64,000 nucleotides of DNA from Salibacterium lacus. Lineage in GTDB: Bacteria; Bacillota; Bacilli; Bacillales; Marinococcaceae. The stretch is taken from assembly GCF_042684865.1 (NCBI RefSeq), contig NZ_JBHUML010000005.1, positions 1 to 64,000 of the forward strand, read 5' to 3'. This document shows, piece after piece, positions 1-8,728 of the stretch. The notes under the pieces are model-generated. The model searched no databases. It was not told the origin of the DNA and saw only the letters and a list, made by a program, of their open reading frames with translations. The first letter of the stretch is position 1, and the number at the start of each line of letters is the position of its first letter. A program made the position numbers and the translations under genes.

Positions 1-66
1 GACTGCTGAACAACGCCGCAGGACATTCGTGTTTTCCTCCGCCTATTTTACTTTTGTCCCAGACTC
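1..66. repeat. Right end of a dispersed element with GAGTyTGrGACAAAA termini (copy A, partial)
   Basis: The stretch ending TTTTGTCCCAGACTC, preceded by ATTCGTGTT, matches the right end of the element at 63619-63899 and, inverted, the left end of the one at 28488-29094. Only the end lies in the window. No gene is visible in it. Confidence 0.6.
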
Positions 67-144
67 TTTTTAGATTCGGATTTGAATCCGGCGTAATTTC
101 CGAAGAACAGGGGGTTGTGGACAATACGTGAGTAACATTCGTTA

Positions 145-282
145 TTAGTATCCATGGACGTTGTGTCCGAAGACACTAATACGCTTTCACACACGTTTAG
201 TGGTCATGGATATAGATCAGCATCCACTATGTCTCCATTTACATGCCTTAGTGTCCATGGACGAAGATCCGGTGAACACTAA
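145..282. repeat. Three imperfect palindromes repeated every ~52 nt
   Basis: Three units of 34-35 nt lie at 145-179, 197-230 and 248-282. Each begins TTAGTrkyCATGGA and ends in CACTAA or CACTAT, so each can fold on itself (TTAGTGT against ACACTAA). The starts are 52 and 51 nt apart. The 385 bases before the BCCT stop codon contain no supported gene, only these repeats and the terminator at 335-366. Confidence 0.55.
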
Positions 283-334
283 ATCTTTTTTCTCCGATGA
301 TAATGGACACCAACGGCCCGGCAGAACCAAAAAT

Positions 335-366
335 GCTCCCGATTATCTTTTATGATAACCGGGAGC
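335..366. terminator. Bidirectional rho-independent terminator
   Basis: A stem starting GCTCCCGATTATC and closing GATAACCGGGAGC is followed by T-runs on both strands. It sits just beyond the stop of the minus-strand BCCT carrier. Confidence 0.8.
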
Positions 367-385
367 GTTTTTTAGGTGGAACGCT

Positions 386-1906
386 TTACTTGATATTCTG
401 TTCTTTAGCAAGCTTGCGCGCCACACGCGGGGCAAGCCATACCATCGGAAGAAGCAGGATGGAAACAGGTACCGCCGTAACGACGATGAAATTCTGCAGA
501 GCATTGACGCTTCCTTCACCGATATACAGCAGAATCGCTGCGATACAGCCCATCAAAACAGCCCAGAAGACCCGGATACGGCTGTCCGGGTTTTCATCGC
601 CTGTGACACCCATCGCTATTGTAAATGCCATGGAATCTGTCGTCGTGACCACAAACACAATCGTCAGCAGCAGAAACAGCGGGGTAATAATCATAGATAA
701 TGGAAACTGCTCGGTGATGGCAATCATGGCTGCATGCATACCGGTATCCATAAGAGCGTTCGATACGGAACCGGCATTCTGTTGTTCAAAAAAGACACCC
801 GATCCTCCAACGACCGTAAACCAGAACGTGGTCACAAGCGGCGCAATCACGCCGACGGCAATCATTAATTCCCGGATGGTGCGTCCGCGCGAAATCCGTG
901 TGACCAGCATAGCCATCATCGGCCCGTATCCGATGAACCATCCCCAGAAGAAAACGGTCCAGGAGCCTAACCAGTCATTATTACCGCGGTACAGCCCCAT
1001 ATTCAGAAATTCACTGGCGTATGTGCCCATCGAAACAAGATATTGATTCACAATAAAGCTGGTAGGGCCTATAACCAGAAGGACAGCAATGAGAAGAAGC
1101 GCAAGGCGCACATTGAAATTACTTAACCATTGAATTCCTTTATATAAACCTGTGACAGCCGAAATGGTTGAAATGATAACGACGCCTGCAATAATGGCGA
1201 GCTGAGTGCCAAATACATCCGGTATACCAAAGACAGCTTCCAGGCCGTAGCTTGCCTGCAGCCCCAGAAAGCCGATCGGCCCGATGGTACCGGCTGCCAC
1301 AGAAATAATCGAAAACGCATCAATTAATTTCCCGAAGAAACTGCGGCTGATTTTCTCACCGAAAATGGGATAAAGCAGCGTTCTCGGTTTTAATGGCATT
1401 CCTCTGTGATAATGCCCGTATATCAAAACAACGGCGCTTAATGTACCAAGAATGGCCCATGCAAGGAATCCCCAGTGCATGAAACTCTGTGCAAGAGCCG
1501 GTGCCGCCTGTCCTGCCATATCTTTTTGCTGAAACAGCGGAGGAGCGTCCATATAATGGTACATCGGCTCAGCTGCTGCCCAGAACACACCACCTCCTGC
1601 AAGAAGCGTTGCCATAATCATGGAGATCCATTTAAATGTCGAGATCTCCGGTTTTTCCATCTTCCCGAGCTTAATACGACTGTACCGGGAAACGGCAAGC
1701 CATATGGCGACGGCAAAGGTGGCAAGCATCAGCACCTGCCAGAAGGCCCCGAAATAGGTGACAGACCACCCAAACGTTGTGTTAACAAATGTTGTAATGC
1801 TTTCAAGATGAATAAATGATACCAGGACAAATAACAGTAATAGACCGCCGCTGATGCCCAGGACGGTCCAATCAGTGCCTGACTTGTTCTGCTGTGATTC
1901 CGGAAT
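386..1906 (-). CDS. BCCT-family betaine/choline/carnitine transporter, probable ATT start
   Basis: Sodium- or proton-coupled uptake of a quaternary-ammonium osmolyte across the cytoplasmic membrane is the usual role of this family. About 12 hydrophobic segments are visible, with the family signature around GSWTVFFWGWFIGY. The first in-frame ATG (1735) would remove TM1, although the frame upstream encodes clear BCCT sequence (GTDWTVLGISGG...). From the in-frame stop at 1949-1951 down to 1743 there is no ATG, GTG or TTG. A strong AGGAG (1916-1920) lies 9 nt before an ATT codon at 1904-1906, giving a 506-aa protein of normal family length. The ATT start is inference; a mutation or base error at the start is the alternative. 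Substrate is not determined. Confidence 0.85.
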   Translation of the reverse strand: MPESQQNKSGTDWTVLGISGGLLLLFVLVSFIHLESITTFVNTTFGWSVTYFGAFWQVLMLATFAVAIWLAVSRYSRIKLGKMEKPEISTFKWISMIMATLLAGGGVFWAAAEPMYHYMDAPPLFQQKDMAGQAAPALAQSFMHWGFLAWAILGTLSAVVLIYGHYHRGMPLKPRTLLYPIFGEKISRSFFGKLIDAFSIISVAAGTIGPIGFLGLQASYGLEAVFGIPDVFGTQLAIIAGVVIISTISAVTGLYKGIQWLSNFNVRLALLLIAVLLVIGPTSFIVNQYLVSMGTYASEFLNMGLYRGNNDWLGSWTVFFWGWFIGYGPMMAMLVTRISRGRTIRELMIAVGVIAPLVTTFWFTVVGGSGVFFEQQNAGSVSNALMDTGMHAAMIAITEQFPLSMIITPLFLLLTIVFVVTTTDSMAFTIAMGVTGDENPDSRIRVFWAVLMGCIAAILLYIGEGSVNALQNFIVVTAVPVSILLLPMVWLAPRVARKLAKEQNIK

Positions 1907-1999
1907 AAGTTTTCTCTCCTTTTTTAACCTGAACCGTCCTTGCCTCCGTTATAAGAACGTACAGGACTTTGCTGTTTAGTGTTTGCACACAAGGCGAAA

Positions 2000-2028
2000 A
2001 TATAACACGGTGCTGCACCCGATGTAAA
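2000..2028 (-). promoter_or_regulatory. Candidate promoter of the BCCT gene with a palindrome in the spacer
   Basis: On the minus strand TTTACA and TTATAT are separated by 17 nt, about 95 nt upstream of the proposed start. The spacer contains the perfect palindrome GGTGCAGCACC, a plausible operator. Confidence 0.5.
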
Positions 2029-2091
2029 TGTAAAGGGCTCTTCGGCTTGAGAGAAAGATTTTATACATGGTTCGTTACTGCCAAAAGCAGC

Positions 2092-2124
2092 AAAAAAAAG
2101 GAGCTTCCCATAATGGAAAGCCCC
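2092..2124 (-). terminator. Terminator of a short minus-strand transcript
   Basis: As minus-strand RNA, GGGGCUUUCC pairs completely with GGGAAGCUCC using two G-U wobbles, followed by eight U. Read on the plus strand the stem has two mismatches, so it is oriented toward the minus strand and ends the transcript of the small ORF at 2148-2246. Confidence 0.7.
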
Positions 2125-2147
2125 TGTATCTATTTACTGGAATCTAT

Positions 2148-2246
2148 TTACCGGACGTTTGTGAGTGGAAAGCGCTTCTGGGATTCCTTCTGCAGTTCAC
2201 TTGCGTCCAGGATACTGTTACCGATGCTTTTTAGAATGTTTTTCAT
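2148..2246 (-). CDS. Candidate 32-aa small protein, unknown function
   Basis: An ATG ORF beginning MKNILKSIGNSILDASELQK and ending TNVR, with a modest ribosome binding site (GTGGTGA, about 6 nt before ATG). It is followed after about 25 nt by a terminator oriented to this strand, so ORF and terminator form a compact independent unit. The N-terminus could be a short amphipathic helix. The rest of 1907-2775 shows only this unit, the BCCT promoter and the terminator at 2730-2764; 2247-2729 holds nothing I can support. I do not recognise a family. Confidence 0.45.
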   Translation of the reverse strand: MKNILKSIGNSILDASELQKESQKRFPLTNVR

Positions 2247-2729
2247 GGTACTTCACCACTTTCTTGTTGATTACTGTCTTCATTATCGATCATTCATTGG
2301 AAAACCTCAAAAAGCAATGTCAACCATGAAAACGAAAACATTAGAAATGAAAGCGTTCGTCATCTCCTATTTTCTCTTTTATTCTTAAAAATACTCTTTA
2401 TTTCTTTATTATGTGATTTTTCACCTGTTCAAAGGTTTCGAAATGGAAATATTGCTCCTGCAATGCAGGCGGAAGCTCTTGCTGCCGAGCAGAGGCGCAG
2501 TAACCGCTCGACGGGCCCGCCGTTCCTTCAGTCCTCAGCGGCTCCGTGGATACTATGCTTCTATTTTTTGATGATAGTGTCCATGGCCGTGGGAACAACA
2601 GCCGAAAGGGTGCCGCTTACTTATTTACGATACTCTGCAGGCAGGCGCTTTCACTAAAAAATACAAGTACAGCACCGGTCCAATTGCCAGCTTCCGCTAC
2701 TACCAATGGTTACTATCTTTTCATCGAAA

Positions 2730-2764
2730 AAAGGAGCTGCACCCTAAAAGGTACAGCTCCTTTC
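2730..2764 (-). terminator. Terminator of the peptide-binding protein gene
   Basis: The stem AAGGAGCTG-ACC / GGT-CAGCTCCTT lies directly after the stop of the minus-strand gene and is followed by a T-run on that strand. Confidence 0.8.
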
Positions 2765-2775
2765 CACTGCTTGAT

Positions 2776-4416
2776 TTATTCTGAAATGCTGACGTCCTGC
2801 AGCTGGTAAAGTCCATTCGGGTGCATCCAGAATCCTTCCACGTTATCGTTGACCCCGGCAAGGTAGTCATCGTGGTGGGAATAAATCATTGGTGCATCTT
2901 CCACAAGAATCTCCATCACATCTTCATACAATGCCTTGCGTTCTTCCTGATCACCTTCCCGGCGTGCTTGTTCAAGAAGCGTGTCGACTTCTTCGTTTTC
3001 ATAGAAGGCACGGTTTCCGGCTTCCCCTTTATTGTCAGAGTGGAAAAGCGGATAGAGGCCGTAGTCGGCGTCACCTGTAACGGTACTCCAGCCGAGAATG
3101 AACATATCATGCTCGCCCTGTGCGGTGCTGTCAAGATACGCTCCCCATTCCAGTACTTCGATTTCAACCTCTACGCCGATTTCCTGAAGCTGCTGCTGTA
3201 CAACTTCGGCAATGTCCTGGCGCTCCCGGTCGTCATTGGTCCAGAGGGTAGTCGAAAAGCCGTCTTCATAACCTGCTTCAGCAAGCAGTTCCTTCGCCTT
3301 CTCCGGATCGTACGGCAGTCCTTCGACATCATCACTGAAACCAAAGATCTGCTCACCGATTGGTGCGACAGCTTCCGTTGCAGCGCCGTTCAGGATTCCC
3401 TGAACAATATCCTCTTTATTGACTGCCATGGAAATGGCCTGACGGACACGCTTGTCATCAAATGGTTCTTTCTCCGTATTAAAGCTGATGTATTCGAGAC
3501 TCAGGCTTTCCTGGGTGTACATGCTTGCATTCTGCATGTTTTCCACCCGGGACGTGTCACTCGGGCTGACAGGGAAAATAATGTCCGCCGCTCCGGTTTC
3601 AAGTTCCCCTACCCTTGTCAGGTCTTCCGGTGTTACCTGGAACGTTACCGTGTCAATGCCCGCTGCTTCTCCCCAGTAGTCTTCATTCTTTTCCAGTACG
3701 AGTTCATTACCGGTGTCCCATTCCTGAAGCTTAAACATCCCGGTTCCAATCGGATTCTCATCAAGATAGGTTCCCGGCTCTTCGCCCTCTTCCATCATGG
3801 CGTAATCTTCTTCAATCGCCTGCGGACTGATAATGCCGCCGCCATTGTGGGCAAGGTGGGATGGAAGAGGAGAGAACGGATACTCCGTCACAAATTCCAC
3901 CGTATAGTCATCGATGACATTCACTTCGGTCACCATTTCATATAGAAAAGCACGCGGAGAAGCGATCTCTTCATCGCGGATCCGGTCAAATGTTGCCTTT
4001 ACCGCTTCTGCGTTGAATTCGGTGCCGTCATGGAATGTTACTCCTTCACGTAGTGTAAATTCCCAGCTTGTACCACTTGTCTGTTCCCATTCTGTTGCCA
4101 GATTCGGCTGGATTTCCATATTTTCATCCTGGGTTACAAGTGTTTCAAATATGTTTGTCTGCACGTTACTGGACGGAACGTCATTGGAACCCTGCGGATC
4201 CAGTCCCTTAGCATCCGACAACCTTGCAATAACCAGATCATCGCTTGATGAACCGCCGGACTCAGCGGTTTCCCCGCCTTCTTCGCTGCTTCCGGAGTCT
4301 TCAGTATTCCCTGAATCTCCCCCGCCTTCATCCGGTTCGCTGGCGCAGGCAGTCAATACTAGACTGAAAAGCACCGCGAGAAAGAATGTTCTGAAAATAT
4401 TCAGCGATAATTTCAT
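2776..4416 (-). CDS. Peptide ABC transporter substrate-binding lipoprotein (SBP family 5)
   Basis: Extracytoplasmic peptide receptor delivering to the permease/ATPase operon that diverges from it at 4743. The 546-aa product starts with a lipoprotein signal and lipobox LTAC (Cys24), then an acidic Gly/Ser linker (about 25-57), then the SBP_5 fold with typical blocks such as FETLVTQDE and RVRQAISMAVNKEDIV. The start has AAAGGGG 8 nt upstream. Family 5 includes OppA, DppA, nickel and glutathione binders; no feature here decides the ligand, peptide being most likely because of the Dpp-type partners. Confidence 0.92.
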   Translation of the reverse strand: MKLSLNIFRTFFLAVLFSLVLTACASEPDEGGGDSGNTEDSGSSEEGGETAESGGSSSDDLVIARLSDAKGLDPQGSNDVPSSNVQTNIFETLVTQDENMEIQPNLATEWEQTSGTSWEFTLREGVTFHDGTEFNAEAVKATFDRIRDEEIASPRAFLYEMVTEVNVIDDYTVEFVTEYPFSPLPSHLAHNGGGIISPQAIEEDYAMMEEGEEPGTYLDENPIGTGMFKLQEWDTGNELVLEKNEDYWGEAAGIDTVTFQVTPEDLTRVGELETGAADIIFPVSPSDTSRVENMQNASMYTQESLSLEYISFNTEKEPFDDKRVRQAISMAVNKEDIVQGILNGAATEAVAPIGEQIFGFSDDVEGLPYDPEKAKELLAEAGYEDGFSTTLWTNDDRERQDIAEVVQQQLQEIGVEVEIEVLEWGAYLDSTAQGEHDMFILGWSTVTGDADYGLYPLFHSDNKGEAGNRAFYENEEVDTLLEQARREGDQEERKALYEDVMEILVEDAPMIYSHHDDYLAGVNDNVEGFWMHPNGLYQLQDVSISE

Positions 4417-4742
4417 TGCTACAACCCCTTTGTATTTTTTCCTTTAAAAACAATTACTAATATAACTTAAGTATAATGAATATTCAAGAACTTTTCAAAA
4501 TATTTGTGTCAATTTTTCTACAACTCTTTTCCGCTTTAAAGGGGATTAGAACCGTATTTGTTTTTGAAAATCCCTTATTCAATTGTGATTCATTTACAAC
4601 GCACCGGTTCTCGACTATTATATTATTATAATATATTTATCATTGTAATATAATACAATCATGATATAATTCATTTTTGTAATATGTTGATAGATTCACT
4701 ATAGTCTATCTTTTTTGAATTTTATGTGAGAAAGGAGTATAC
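4417..4742. promoter_or_regulatory. Divergent promoter region of the peptide transporter
   Basis: These 326 AT-rich bases separate the binding-protein gene (minus) from the permease operon (plus). They contain several TATAAT-like hexamers and short dyads, including GATAGA/TCTATC about 50 nt before the permease start. No gene is visible. A shared regulator is plausible but no known operator is recognisable. Confidence 0.5.
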
Positions 4743-5636
4743 ATGTTGGCAGAATCTACCGTCCAGGAATCCATGAACAAACCATCCAACCCACATATTG
4801 AAAATGCCAAAAACATTTTCAAAAGGCTGAAAAAAAATAAAGCCGCCATGGTCGGGGGCTTTCTTATTTTACTATTTATTCTGACTGCCTTTATCGGCCC
4901 TTTTCTTGTTCCTTACGGTGCCGGAGAACAAAATCTGGTTAATAAACTACAGGGACCTTCCGCCGAGCACTGGTTCGGTACAGATCATCTCGGGAGGGAT
5001 ATTTTCAGCCGAATTATCCATGGCATGTCCATTACATTGTATATTGGATTCTTCTCTGTTTTTATCGCAGCCATCTTCGGCGTAGTTATCGGAATTGTAT
5101 CCGGCTATTACGGCGGGAAGATTGACACTATTCTCATGCGTCTCATGGACGTGCTTCTTGCGTTTCCGGGTATCCTTCTTGCACTTGGAGTTGTCACAAT
5201 TCTCGGTCCAAATCTGAATAATGTGATACTTGCGGTTGCGGTGTTTTCCGTTCCGGCTTTTGCAAGAATTGTACGGGGATCAACACTGGCAGTAAAGGAA
5301 CTGGAATACATCGATGCTGTCCGGGCTCTTGGATCCGGTGATTTCCGCATCATTTTCCGTCACATTCTTCCCAATGTTTTCTCTCCTATTATCGTACAGG
5401 CCACGCTCCGGATTGCGACAGCAATTCTGACAGCGGCAGGACTGTCTTTTCTCGGTCTCGGTGCCCAGCCTCCGACTCCTGAATGGGGAGCGATGCTCAG
5501 CGACGGGCGCAACTATATTTTTGATGCCGGTCATGTCGCTTTGTTCCCGGGACTAGCGATTGTTGTTGTCGTACTTGCTTTTAACATATTCGGTGACGGT
5601 CTGCGCGATGCTCTTGACCCGAAAATGAAATCTTAG
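4743..5636 (+). CDS. Peptide ABC transporter permease, DppC/OppC type
   Basis: One of two membrane subunits of the peptide importer. The 297-aa protein has a cytoplasmic N-terminus, the OppC N-terminal TM block (LKKNKAAMVGGFLILLF), about six membrane spans and the EAA-type loop (ELEYIDAVRALGSGDFRII) that contacts the ATPases. Start ATG has AAGGAG 6 nt upstream. It leads a four-gene operon in the order C-B-D-F; most Dpp/Opp operons place B before C. Confidence 0.92.
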   Translation: MLAESTVQESMNKPSNPHIENAKNIFKRLKKNKAAMVGGFLILLFILTAFIGPFLVPYGAGEQNLVNKLQGPSAEHWFGTDHLGRDIFSRIIHGMSITLYIGFFSVFIAAIFGVVIGIVSGYYGGKIDTILMRLMDVLLAFPGILLALGVVTILGPNLNNVILAVAVFSVPAFARIVRGSTLAVKELEYIDAVRALGSGDFRIIFRHILPNVFSPIIVQATLRIATAILTAAGLSFLGLGAQPPTPEWGAMLSDGRNYIFDAGHVALFPGLAIVVVVLAFNIFGDGLRDALDPKMKS

Positions 5637-5655
5637 ACGAGAGGAGAGAACCTGT

Positions 5656-6576
5656 TTGCTGGTTTTTACAATTCGAAGAATTCTTCAGACGATACCCGTT
5701 TTATTCGGGGTTTCCATACTGGTTTTTTTAATGATGCATCTCGTGCCGGGCGACCCGGCCCAGGTGATTGCCGGAGAAGCTGCCAGTCCGCAGACGATTG
5801 AACAGATCCGGGAACGCCTCGGACTGAATGAACCCCTTCCGATGCAGTACCTTAACTTCATTCTGAATGCGCTGCAGGGGGATCTTGGCACTTCTATCCG
5901 AAGCGGTCAGCCTGTTTCCGAAGAGGTGTTCAGCCGTTTCTGGGTGACCATGGAGCTTGCGTTTTACAGCATGATTCTGAGTGCCTTTATCGGGCTGATT
6001 GCAGGTATTATTTCCGCGGTCCGCCATTACACCATCACAGATGTTGTTGTAATGATCATTGCTCTTTTTGGTCTTTCGATGCCGAACTTCTGGCTCGGCC
6101 TGATGCTGATGCAGTTCTTCTCCATTAACCTGGAGATCCTTCCTGTGTCGGGGTGGGGCACTCCGGAGCAGATCGTTCTTCCTGTTATTGCACTTGGAAC
6201 GGCCGGGGCTGCCATTATCGCCAGAATGACGCGTTCGAGCATGCTTGAAGTCATCGGTCAGGACTACATCCGTACGGCCCGTGCCAAAGGGGTAAAGGAA
6301 CGTTTCGTTATTTACAAACACGCGCTTAAAAATGCGATGATACCTGTTGTTACAGTTATCGGCCTTGAATTCGGCACCCTGCTTACAGGCGCCGTACTGA
6401 CGGAAACGGTGTTTTCCATTAACGGTCTCGGCCGTTTTGTTGTAGAATCCATCAGAGCCAGAGACTTTCCCGCCGTGCAGGGGTCGGTTCTTGTCATAGC
6501 GCTTGTTTTCATCCTTGTAAACCTGATTGTCGACCTGTCCTACCGTTTTCTGAATAAACGGATTGATCTGAACTGA
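5656..6576 (+). CDS. Peptide ABC transporter permease, DppB/OppB type
   Basis: Second membrane subunit of the importer. The 306-aa protein begins MLVFTIRRILQTIPVLFGVS, the classic DppB start, has about six spans and an EAA loop (IGQDYIRTARAKGVKE). The start codon is TTG, supported by GAGGAG 9 nt upstream; no ATG is available nearby without losing TM1. It follows the C-type permease by 19 nt and precedes the ATPase gene by 33 nt. Confidence 0.92.
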   Translation: MLVFTIRRILQTIPVLFGVSILVFLMMHLVPGDPAQVIAGEAASPQTIEQIRERLGLNEPLPMQYLNFILNALQGDLGTSIRSGQPVSEEVFSRFWVTMELAFYSMILSAFIGLIAGIISAVRHYTITDVVVMIIALFGLSMPNFWLGLMLMQFFSINLEILPVSGWGTPEQIVLPVIALGTAGAAIIARMTRSSMLEVIGQDYIRTARAKGVKERFVIYKHALKNAMIPVVTVIGLEFGTLLTGAVLTETVFSINGLGRFVVESIRARDFPAVQGSVLVIALVFILVNLIVDLSYRFLNKRIDLN

Positions 6577-6609
6577 TAAATGAATGATAGAAGAAAGGCG
6601 GAATGAGTT

Positions 6610-7644
6610 ATGTCCAATGACGCCGATGTCCTGCAGATACAAGACCTTCAGACGTCCTTTTTTGTGGACGGCGGGGAAGTGAAAGCCGTCGACGGGGTCT
6701 CTCTCGATATTCCAAAAGGTAAAACGGTCGGTATTGTCGGAGAATCCGGCTCAGGAAAAAGTATCACGTCCATGTCTGTGATGCGTTTGATACGGAACCC
6801 GGGGCGGATTAAAGGCGGTTCCATTAACTTTAACGGAGAAGATCTGCTGCAGAAAACGGAAAAACAGATGCAGAAGATACGCGGGAATAAGATTTCGATG
6901 ATATTTCAGGAGCCGATGACGTCCCTGAATCCGGTTTATACCATCGGACAGCAGATTTCTGAAGTGATTCAGATCCACCAGGGGCTTTCCAAAAAGCACG
7001 CCTTGTCGAAATCTGTAGAAATGCTCGAGCTTGTCGGGATTCCCTCCCCCAATGACCGGGTGAAACAGTACCCGCACGAATTGTCCGGCGGAATGCGGCA
7101 GCGCGTTATGATCGCCATCGCCCTTGCCTGTAATCCGGAACTGCTCATCGCCGATGAACCGACGACAGCGCTTGACGTAACGATTCAGGCCCAGATTCTT
7201 GAACTCATGAACGGGCTGCGGAAGGAACTTGGCATGTCCGTGATTCTCATCACGCACGACCTTGGTGTTGTAGCGGAAACATGTGATTACGTGGCTGTGA
7301 TGTATGCCGGCCAGATTGTGGAGTACGCCGATGTCCATACGTTATTTAACAACCCAAAGCATCCGTACACCGTCGGACTGATGCAGTCCCTGCCAAGACA
7401 TGACATGGATCAGGAAGAACTGAACGTGATTGAAGGAAACGTACCAAAACCGGGCGAAATGCCGGAAGGGTGCCGCTTCGCTCCCCGTTGTCCATTTGCT
7501 TCGGATATCTGTATGAATGAACTGCCCGGTCTAATGGAAACCGAAGATGGCAATCAGGTGCGGTGCTGGGTTTACAGTGAAAAATGGGACGGAGATCCGG
7601 AGGTGAATGTGAAAGATGACTACAAAACTGCTCGAAGTCAGTAA
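6610..7644 (+). CDS. Peptide ABC transporter ATPase, DppD/OppD type
   Basis: First of two ATPases powering the importer. The 344-aa protein has Walker A GESGSGKS (44-51), Q-loop region MIFQEPMTSLNP, signature LSGGMRQR, Walker B LLIADEPTTALD, and the C-terminal oligopeptide domain with the cysteine cluster GCRFAPRCPFASDIC. Start ATG at 6610 has AAGGCGG upstream. The 3' end overlaps the next ATPase gene by 29 nt, so the two are translationally coupled. Confidence 0.93.
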   Translation: MSNDADVLQIQDLQTSFFVDGGEVKAVDGVSLDIPKGKTVGIVGESGSGKSITSMSVMRLIRNPGRIKGGSINFNGEDLLQKTEKQMQKIRGNKISMIFQEPMTSLNPVYTIGQQISEVIQIHQGLSKKHALSKSVEMLELVGIPSPNDRVKQYPHELSGGMRQRVMIAIALACNPELLIADEPTTALDVTIQAQILELMNGLRKELGMSVILITHDLGVVAETCDYVAVMYAGQIVEYADVHTLFNNPKHPYTVGLMQSLPRHDMDQEELNVIEGNVPKPGEMPEGCRFAPRCPFASDICMNELPGLMETEDGNQVRCWVYSEKWDGDPEVNVKDDYKTARSQ

Positions 7645-8626
7645 TCTAAAACAGTATTTTCCCATTAAAGGCGGCGTGTTCGGGCGCACCGTCAACCATG
7701 TCAAAGCGGTGGACGATGTCAGCTTTTATGTGAACGAAGGGGAAACGCTCAGTATTGTCGGTGAATCCGGGTGCGGTAAATCGACAACCGGACGGGCAGT
7801 ACTCCGCCTGGATGAACCAACGGAAGGCGATATTCAATTTAACGGGGAAAACCTGCTTGATTTAAATAAAAAAGATATGCGAAAAAAACGAAAAGATATG
7901 CAGATCATCTTTCAGGATCCGTATGCCTCTATTAACCCGCGCCAGACAGTGCGTCAGGTGCTTGAAGAAGCAATGGCCATCCAGGACGTGGTGCCAAAAG
8001 CAGACCGGGTCAACAAAATGATGGAACTGCTCGACACGGTCGGTCTTGGTTCCCACCAGCTCGACCGGTTTCCGCACGAATTCAGCGGCGGCCAGCGCCA
8101 GCGTGTCGGAATTGCGCGTGCACTGGCTGTAGACCCAAAATTCATCATCTGTGATGAGTCTGTCTCGGCTCTCGACGTGTCGATTCAGGCGCAGGTCCTG
8201 AACCTTTTGAAAAATCTCCAGCAGCAGTATAATCTGACGTACCTTTTCATTGCCCACGACCTGGGCGTGGTTCGGCACATTTCGGACCGTGTCGCTGTCA
8301 TGTACCTGGGCAGAGTCGTGGAGATCGGGGAGAAAGAAGAAATTTTTGATAACCCGAAACACCCTTATACAAAATCCCTTCTCTCTGCCATTCCCGTTCC
8401 TGATCCTTCGCATAAGCAGGAACGAATCGTGCTGAAAGGAGACGTTCCTTCGCCGATCGATCCGCCGCCTGGCTGCCGCTTCCATACGCGTTGTCCGTTT
8501 GCAACCGAAAAGTGCCGGGACGAAACGCCGGAACTGAGAAAAACAGAAACAATGACCGGCACCCATGAAGCAGCCTGCCACTACATCGAAGATATCGAAG
8601 CCGGCAGACACAAGGCAGCATATTAA
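7616..8626 (+). CDS. Peptide ABC transporter ATPase, DppF/OppF type
   Basis: Second ATPase of the importer, 336 aa. Walker A GESGCGKS, Q-loop IIFQDPYASINPR, signature FSGGQRQR, Walker B FIICDESVSALD and the C-terminal cysteine cluster GCRFHTRCPFATEKC are all present. ATG at 7616 has GGAGG 12 nt upstream inside the previous gene; a GTG at 7609 is out of frame. Last gene of the operon, followed by a strong terminator. Confidence 0.93.
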   Translation: MTTKLLEVSNLKQYFPIKGGVFGRTVNHVKAVDDVSFYVNEGETLSIVGESGCGKSTTGRAVLRLDEPTEGDIQFNGENLLDLNKKDMRKKRKDMQIIFQDPYASINPRQTVRQVLEEAMAIQDVVPKADRVNKMMELLDTVGLGSHQLDRFPHEFSGGQRQRVGIARALAVDPKFIICDESVSALDVSIQAQVLNLLKNLQQQYNLTYLFIAHDLGVVRHISDRVAVMYLGRVVEIGEKEEIFDNPKHPYTKSLLSAIPVPDPSHKQERIVLKGDVPSPIDPPPGCRFHTRCPFATEKCRDETPELRKTETMTGTHEAACHYIEDIEAGRHKAAY

Positions 8627-8633
8627 AACAAAA

Positions 8634-8670
8634 ACGATTGTTCGCTGGATTTTCTCCTTCGGACAATCGT
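8634..8670 (+). terminator. Terminator of the peptide transporter operon
   Basis: AAACGATTGT pairs with ACAATCGTTT around a loop and is followed by eight T. Confidence 0.85.
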
Positions 8671-8728
8671 TTTTTTTGATATAATGAGAGAGAAAAGGCT
8701 TTATGTCTCGAATGAACCGGAGGACATT

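Noticed and set aside
2821..3945. 374-aa plus-strand ORF
   Set aside because: Antisense to the well-supported peptide-binding lipoprotein; composition is that of a shadow frame.
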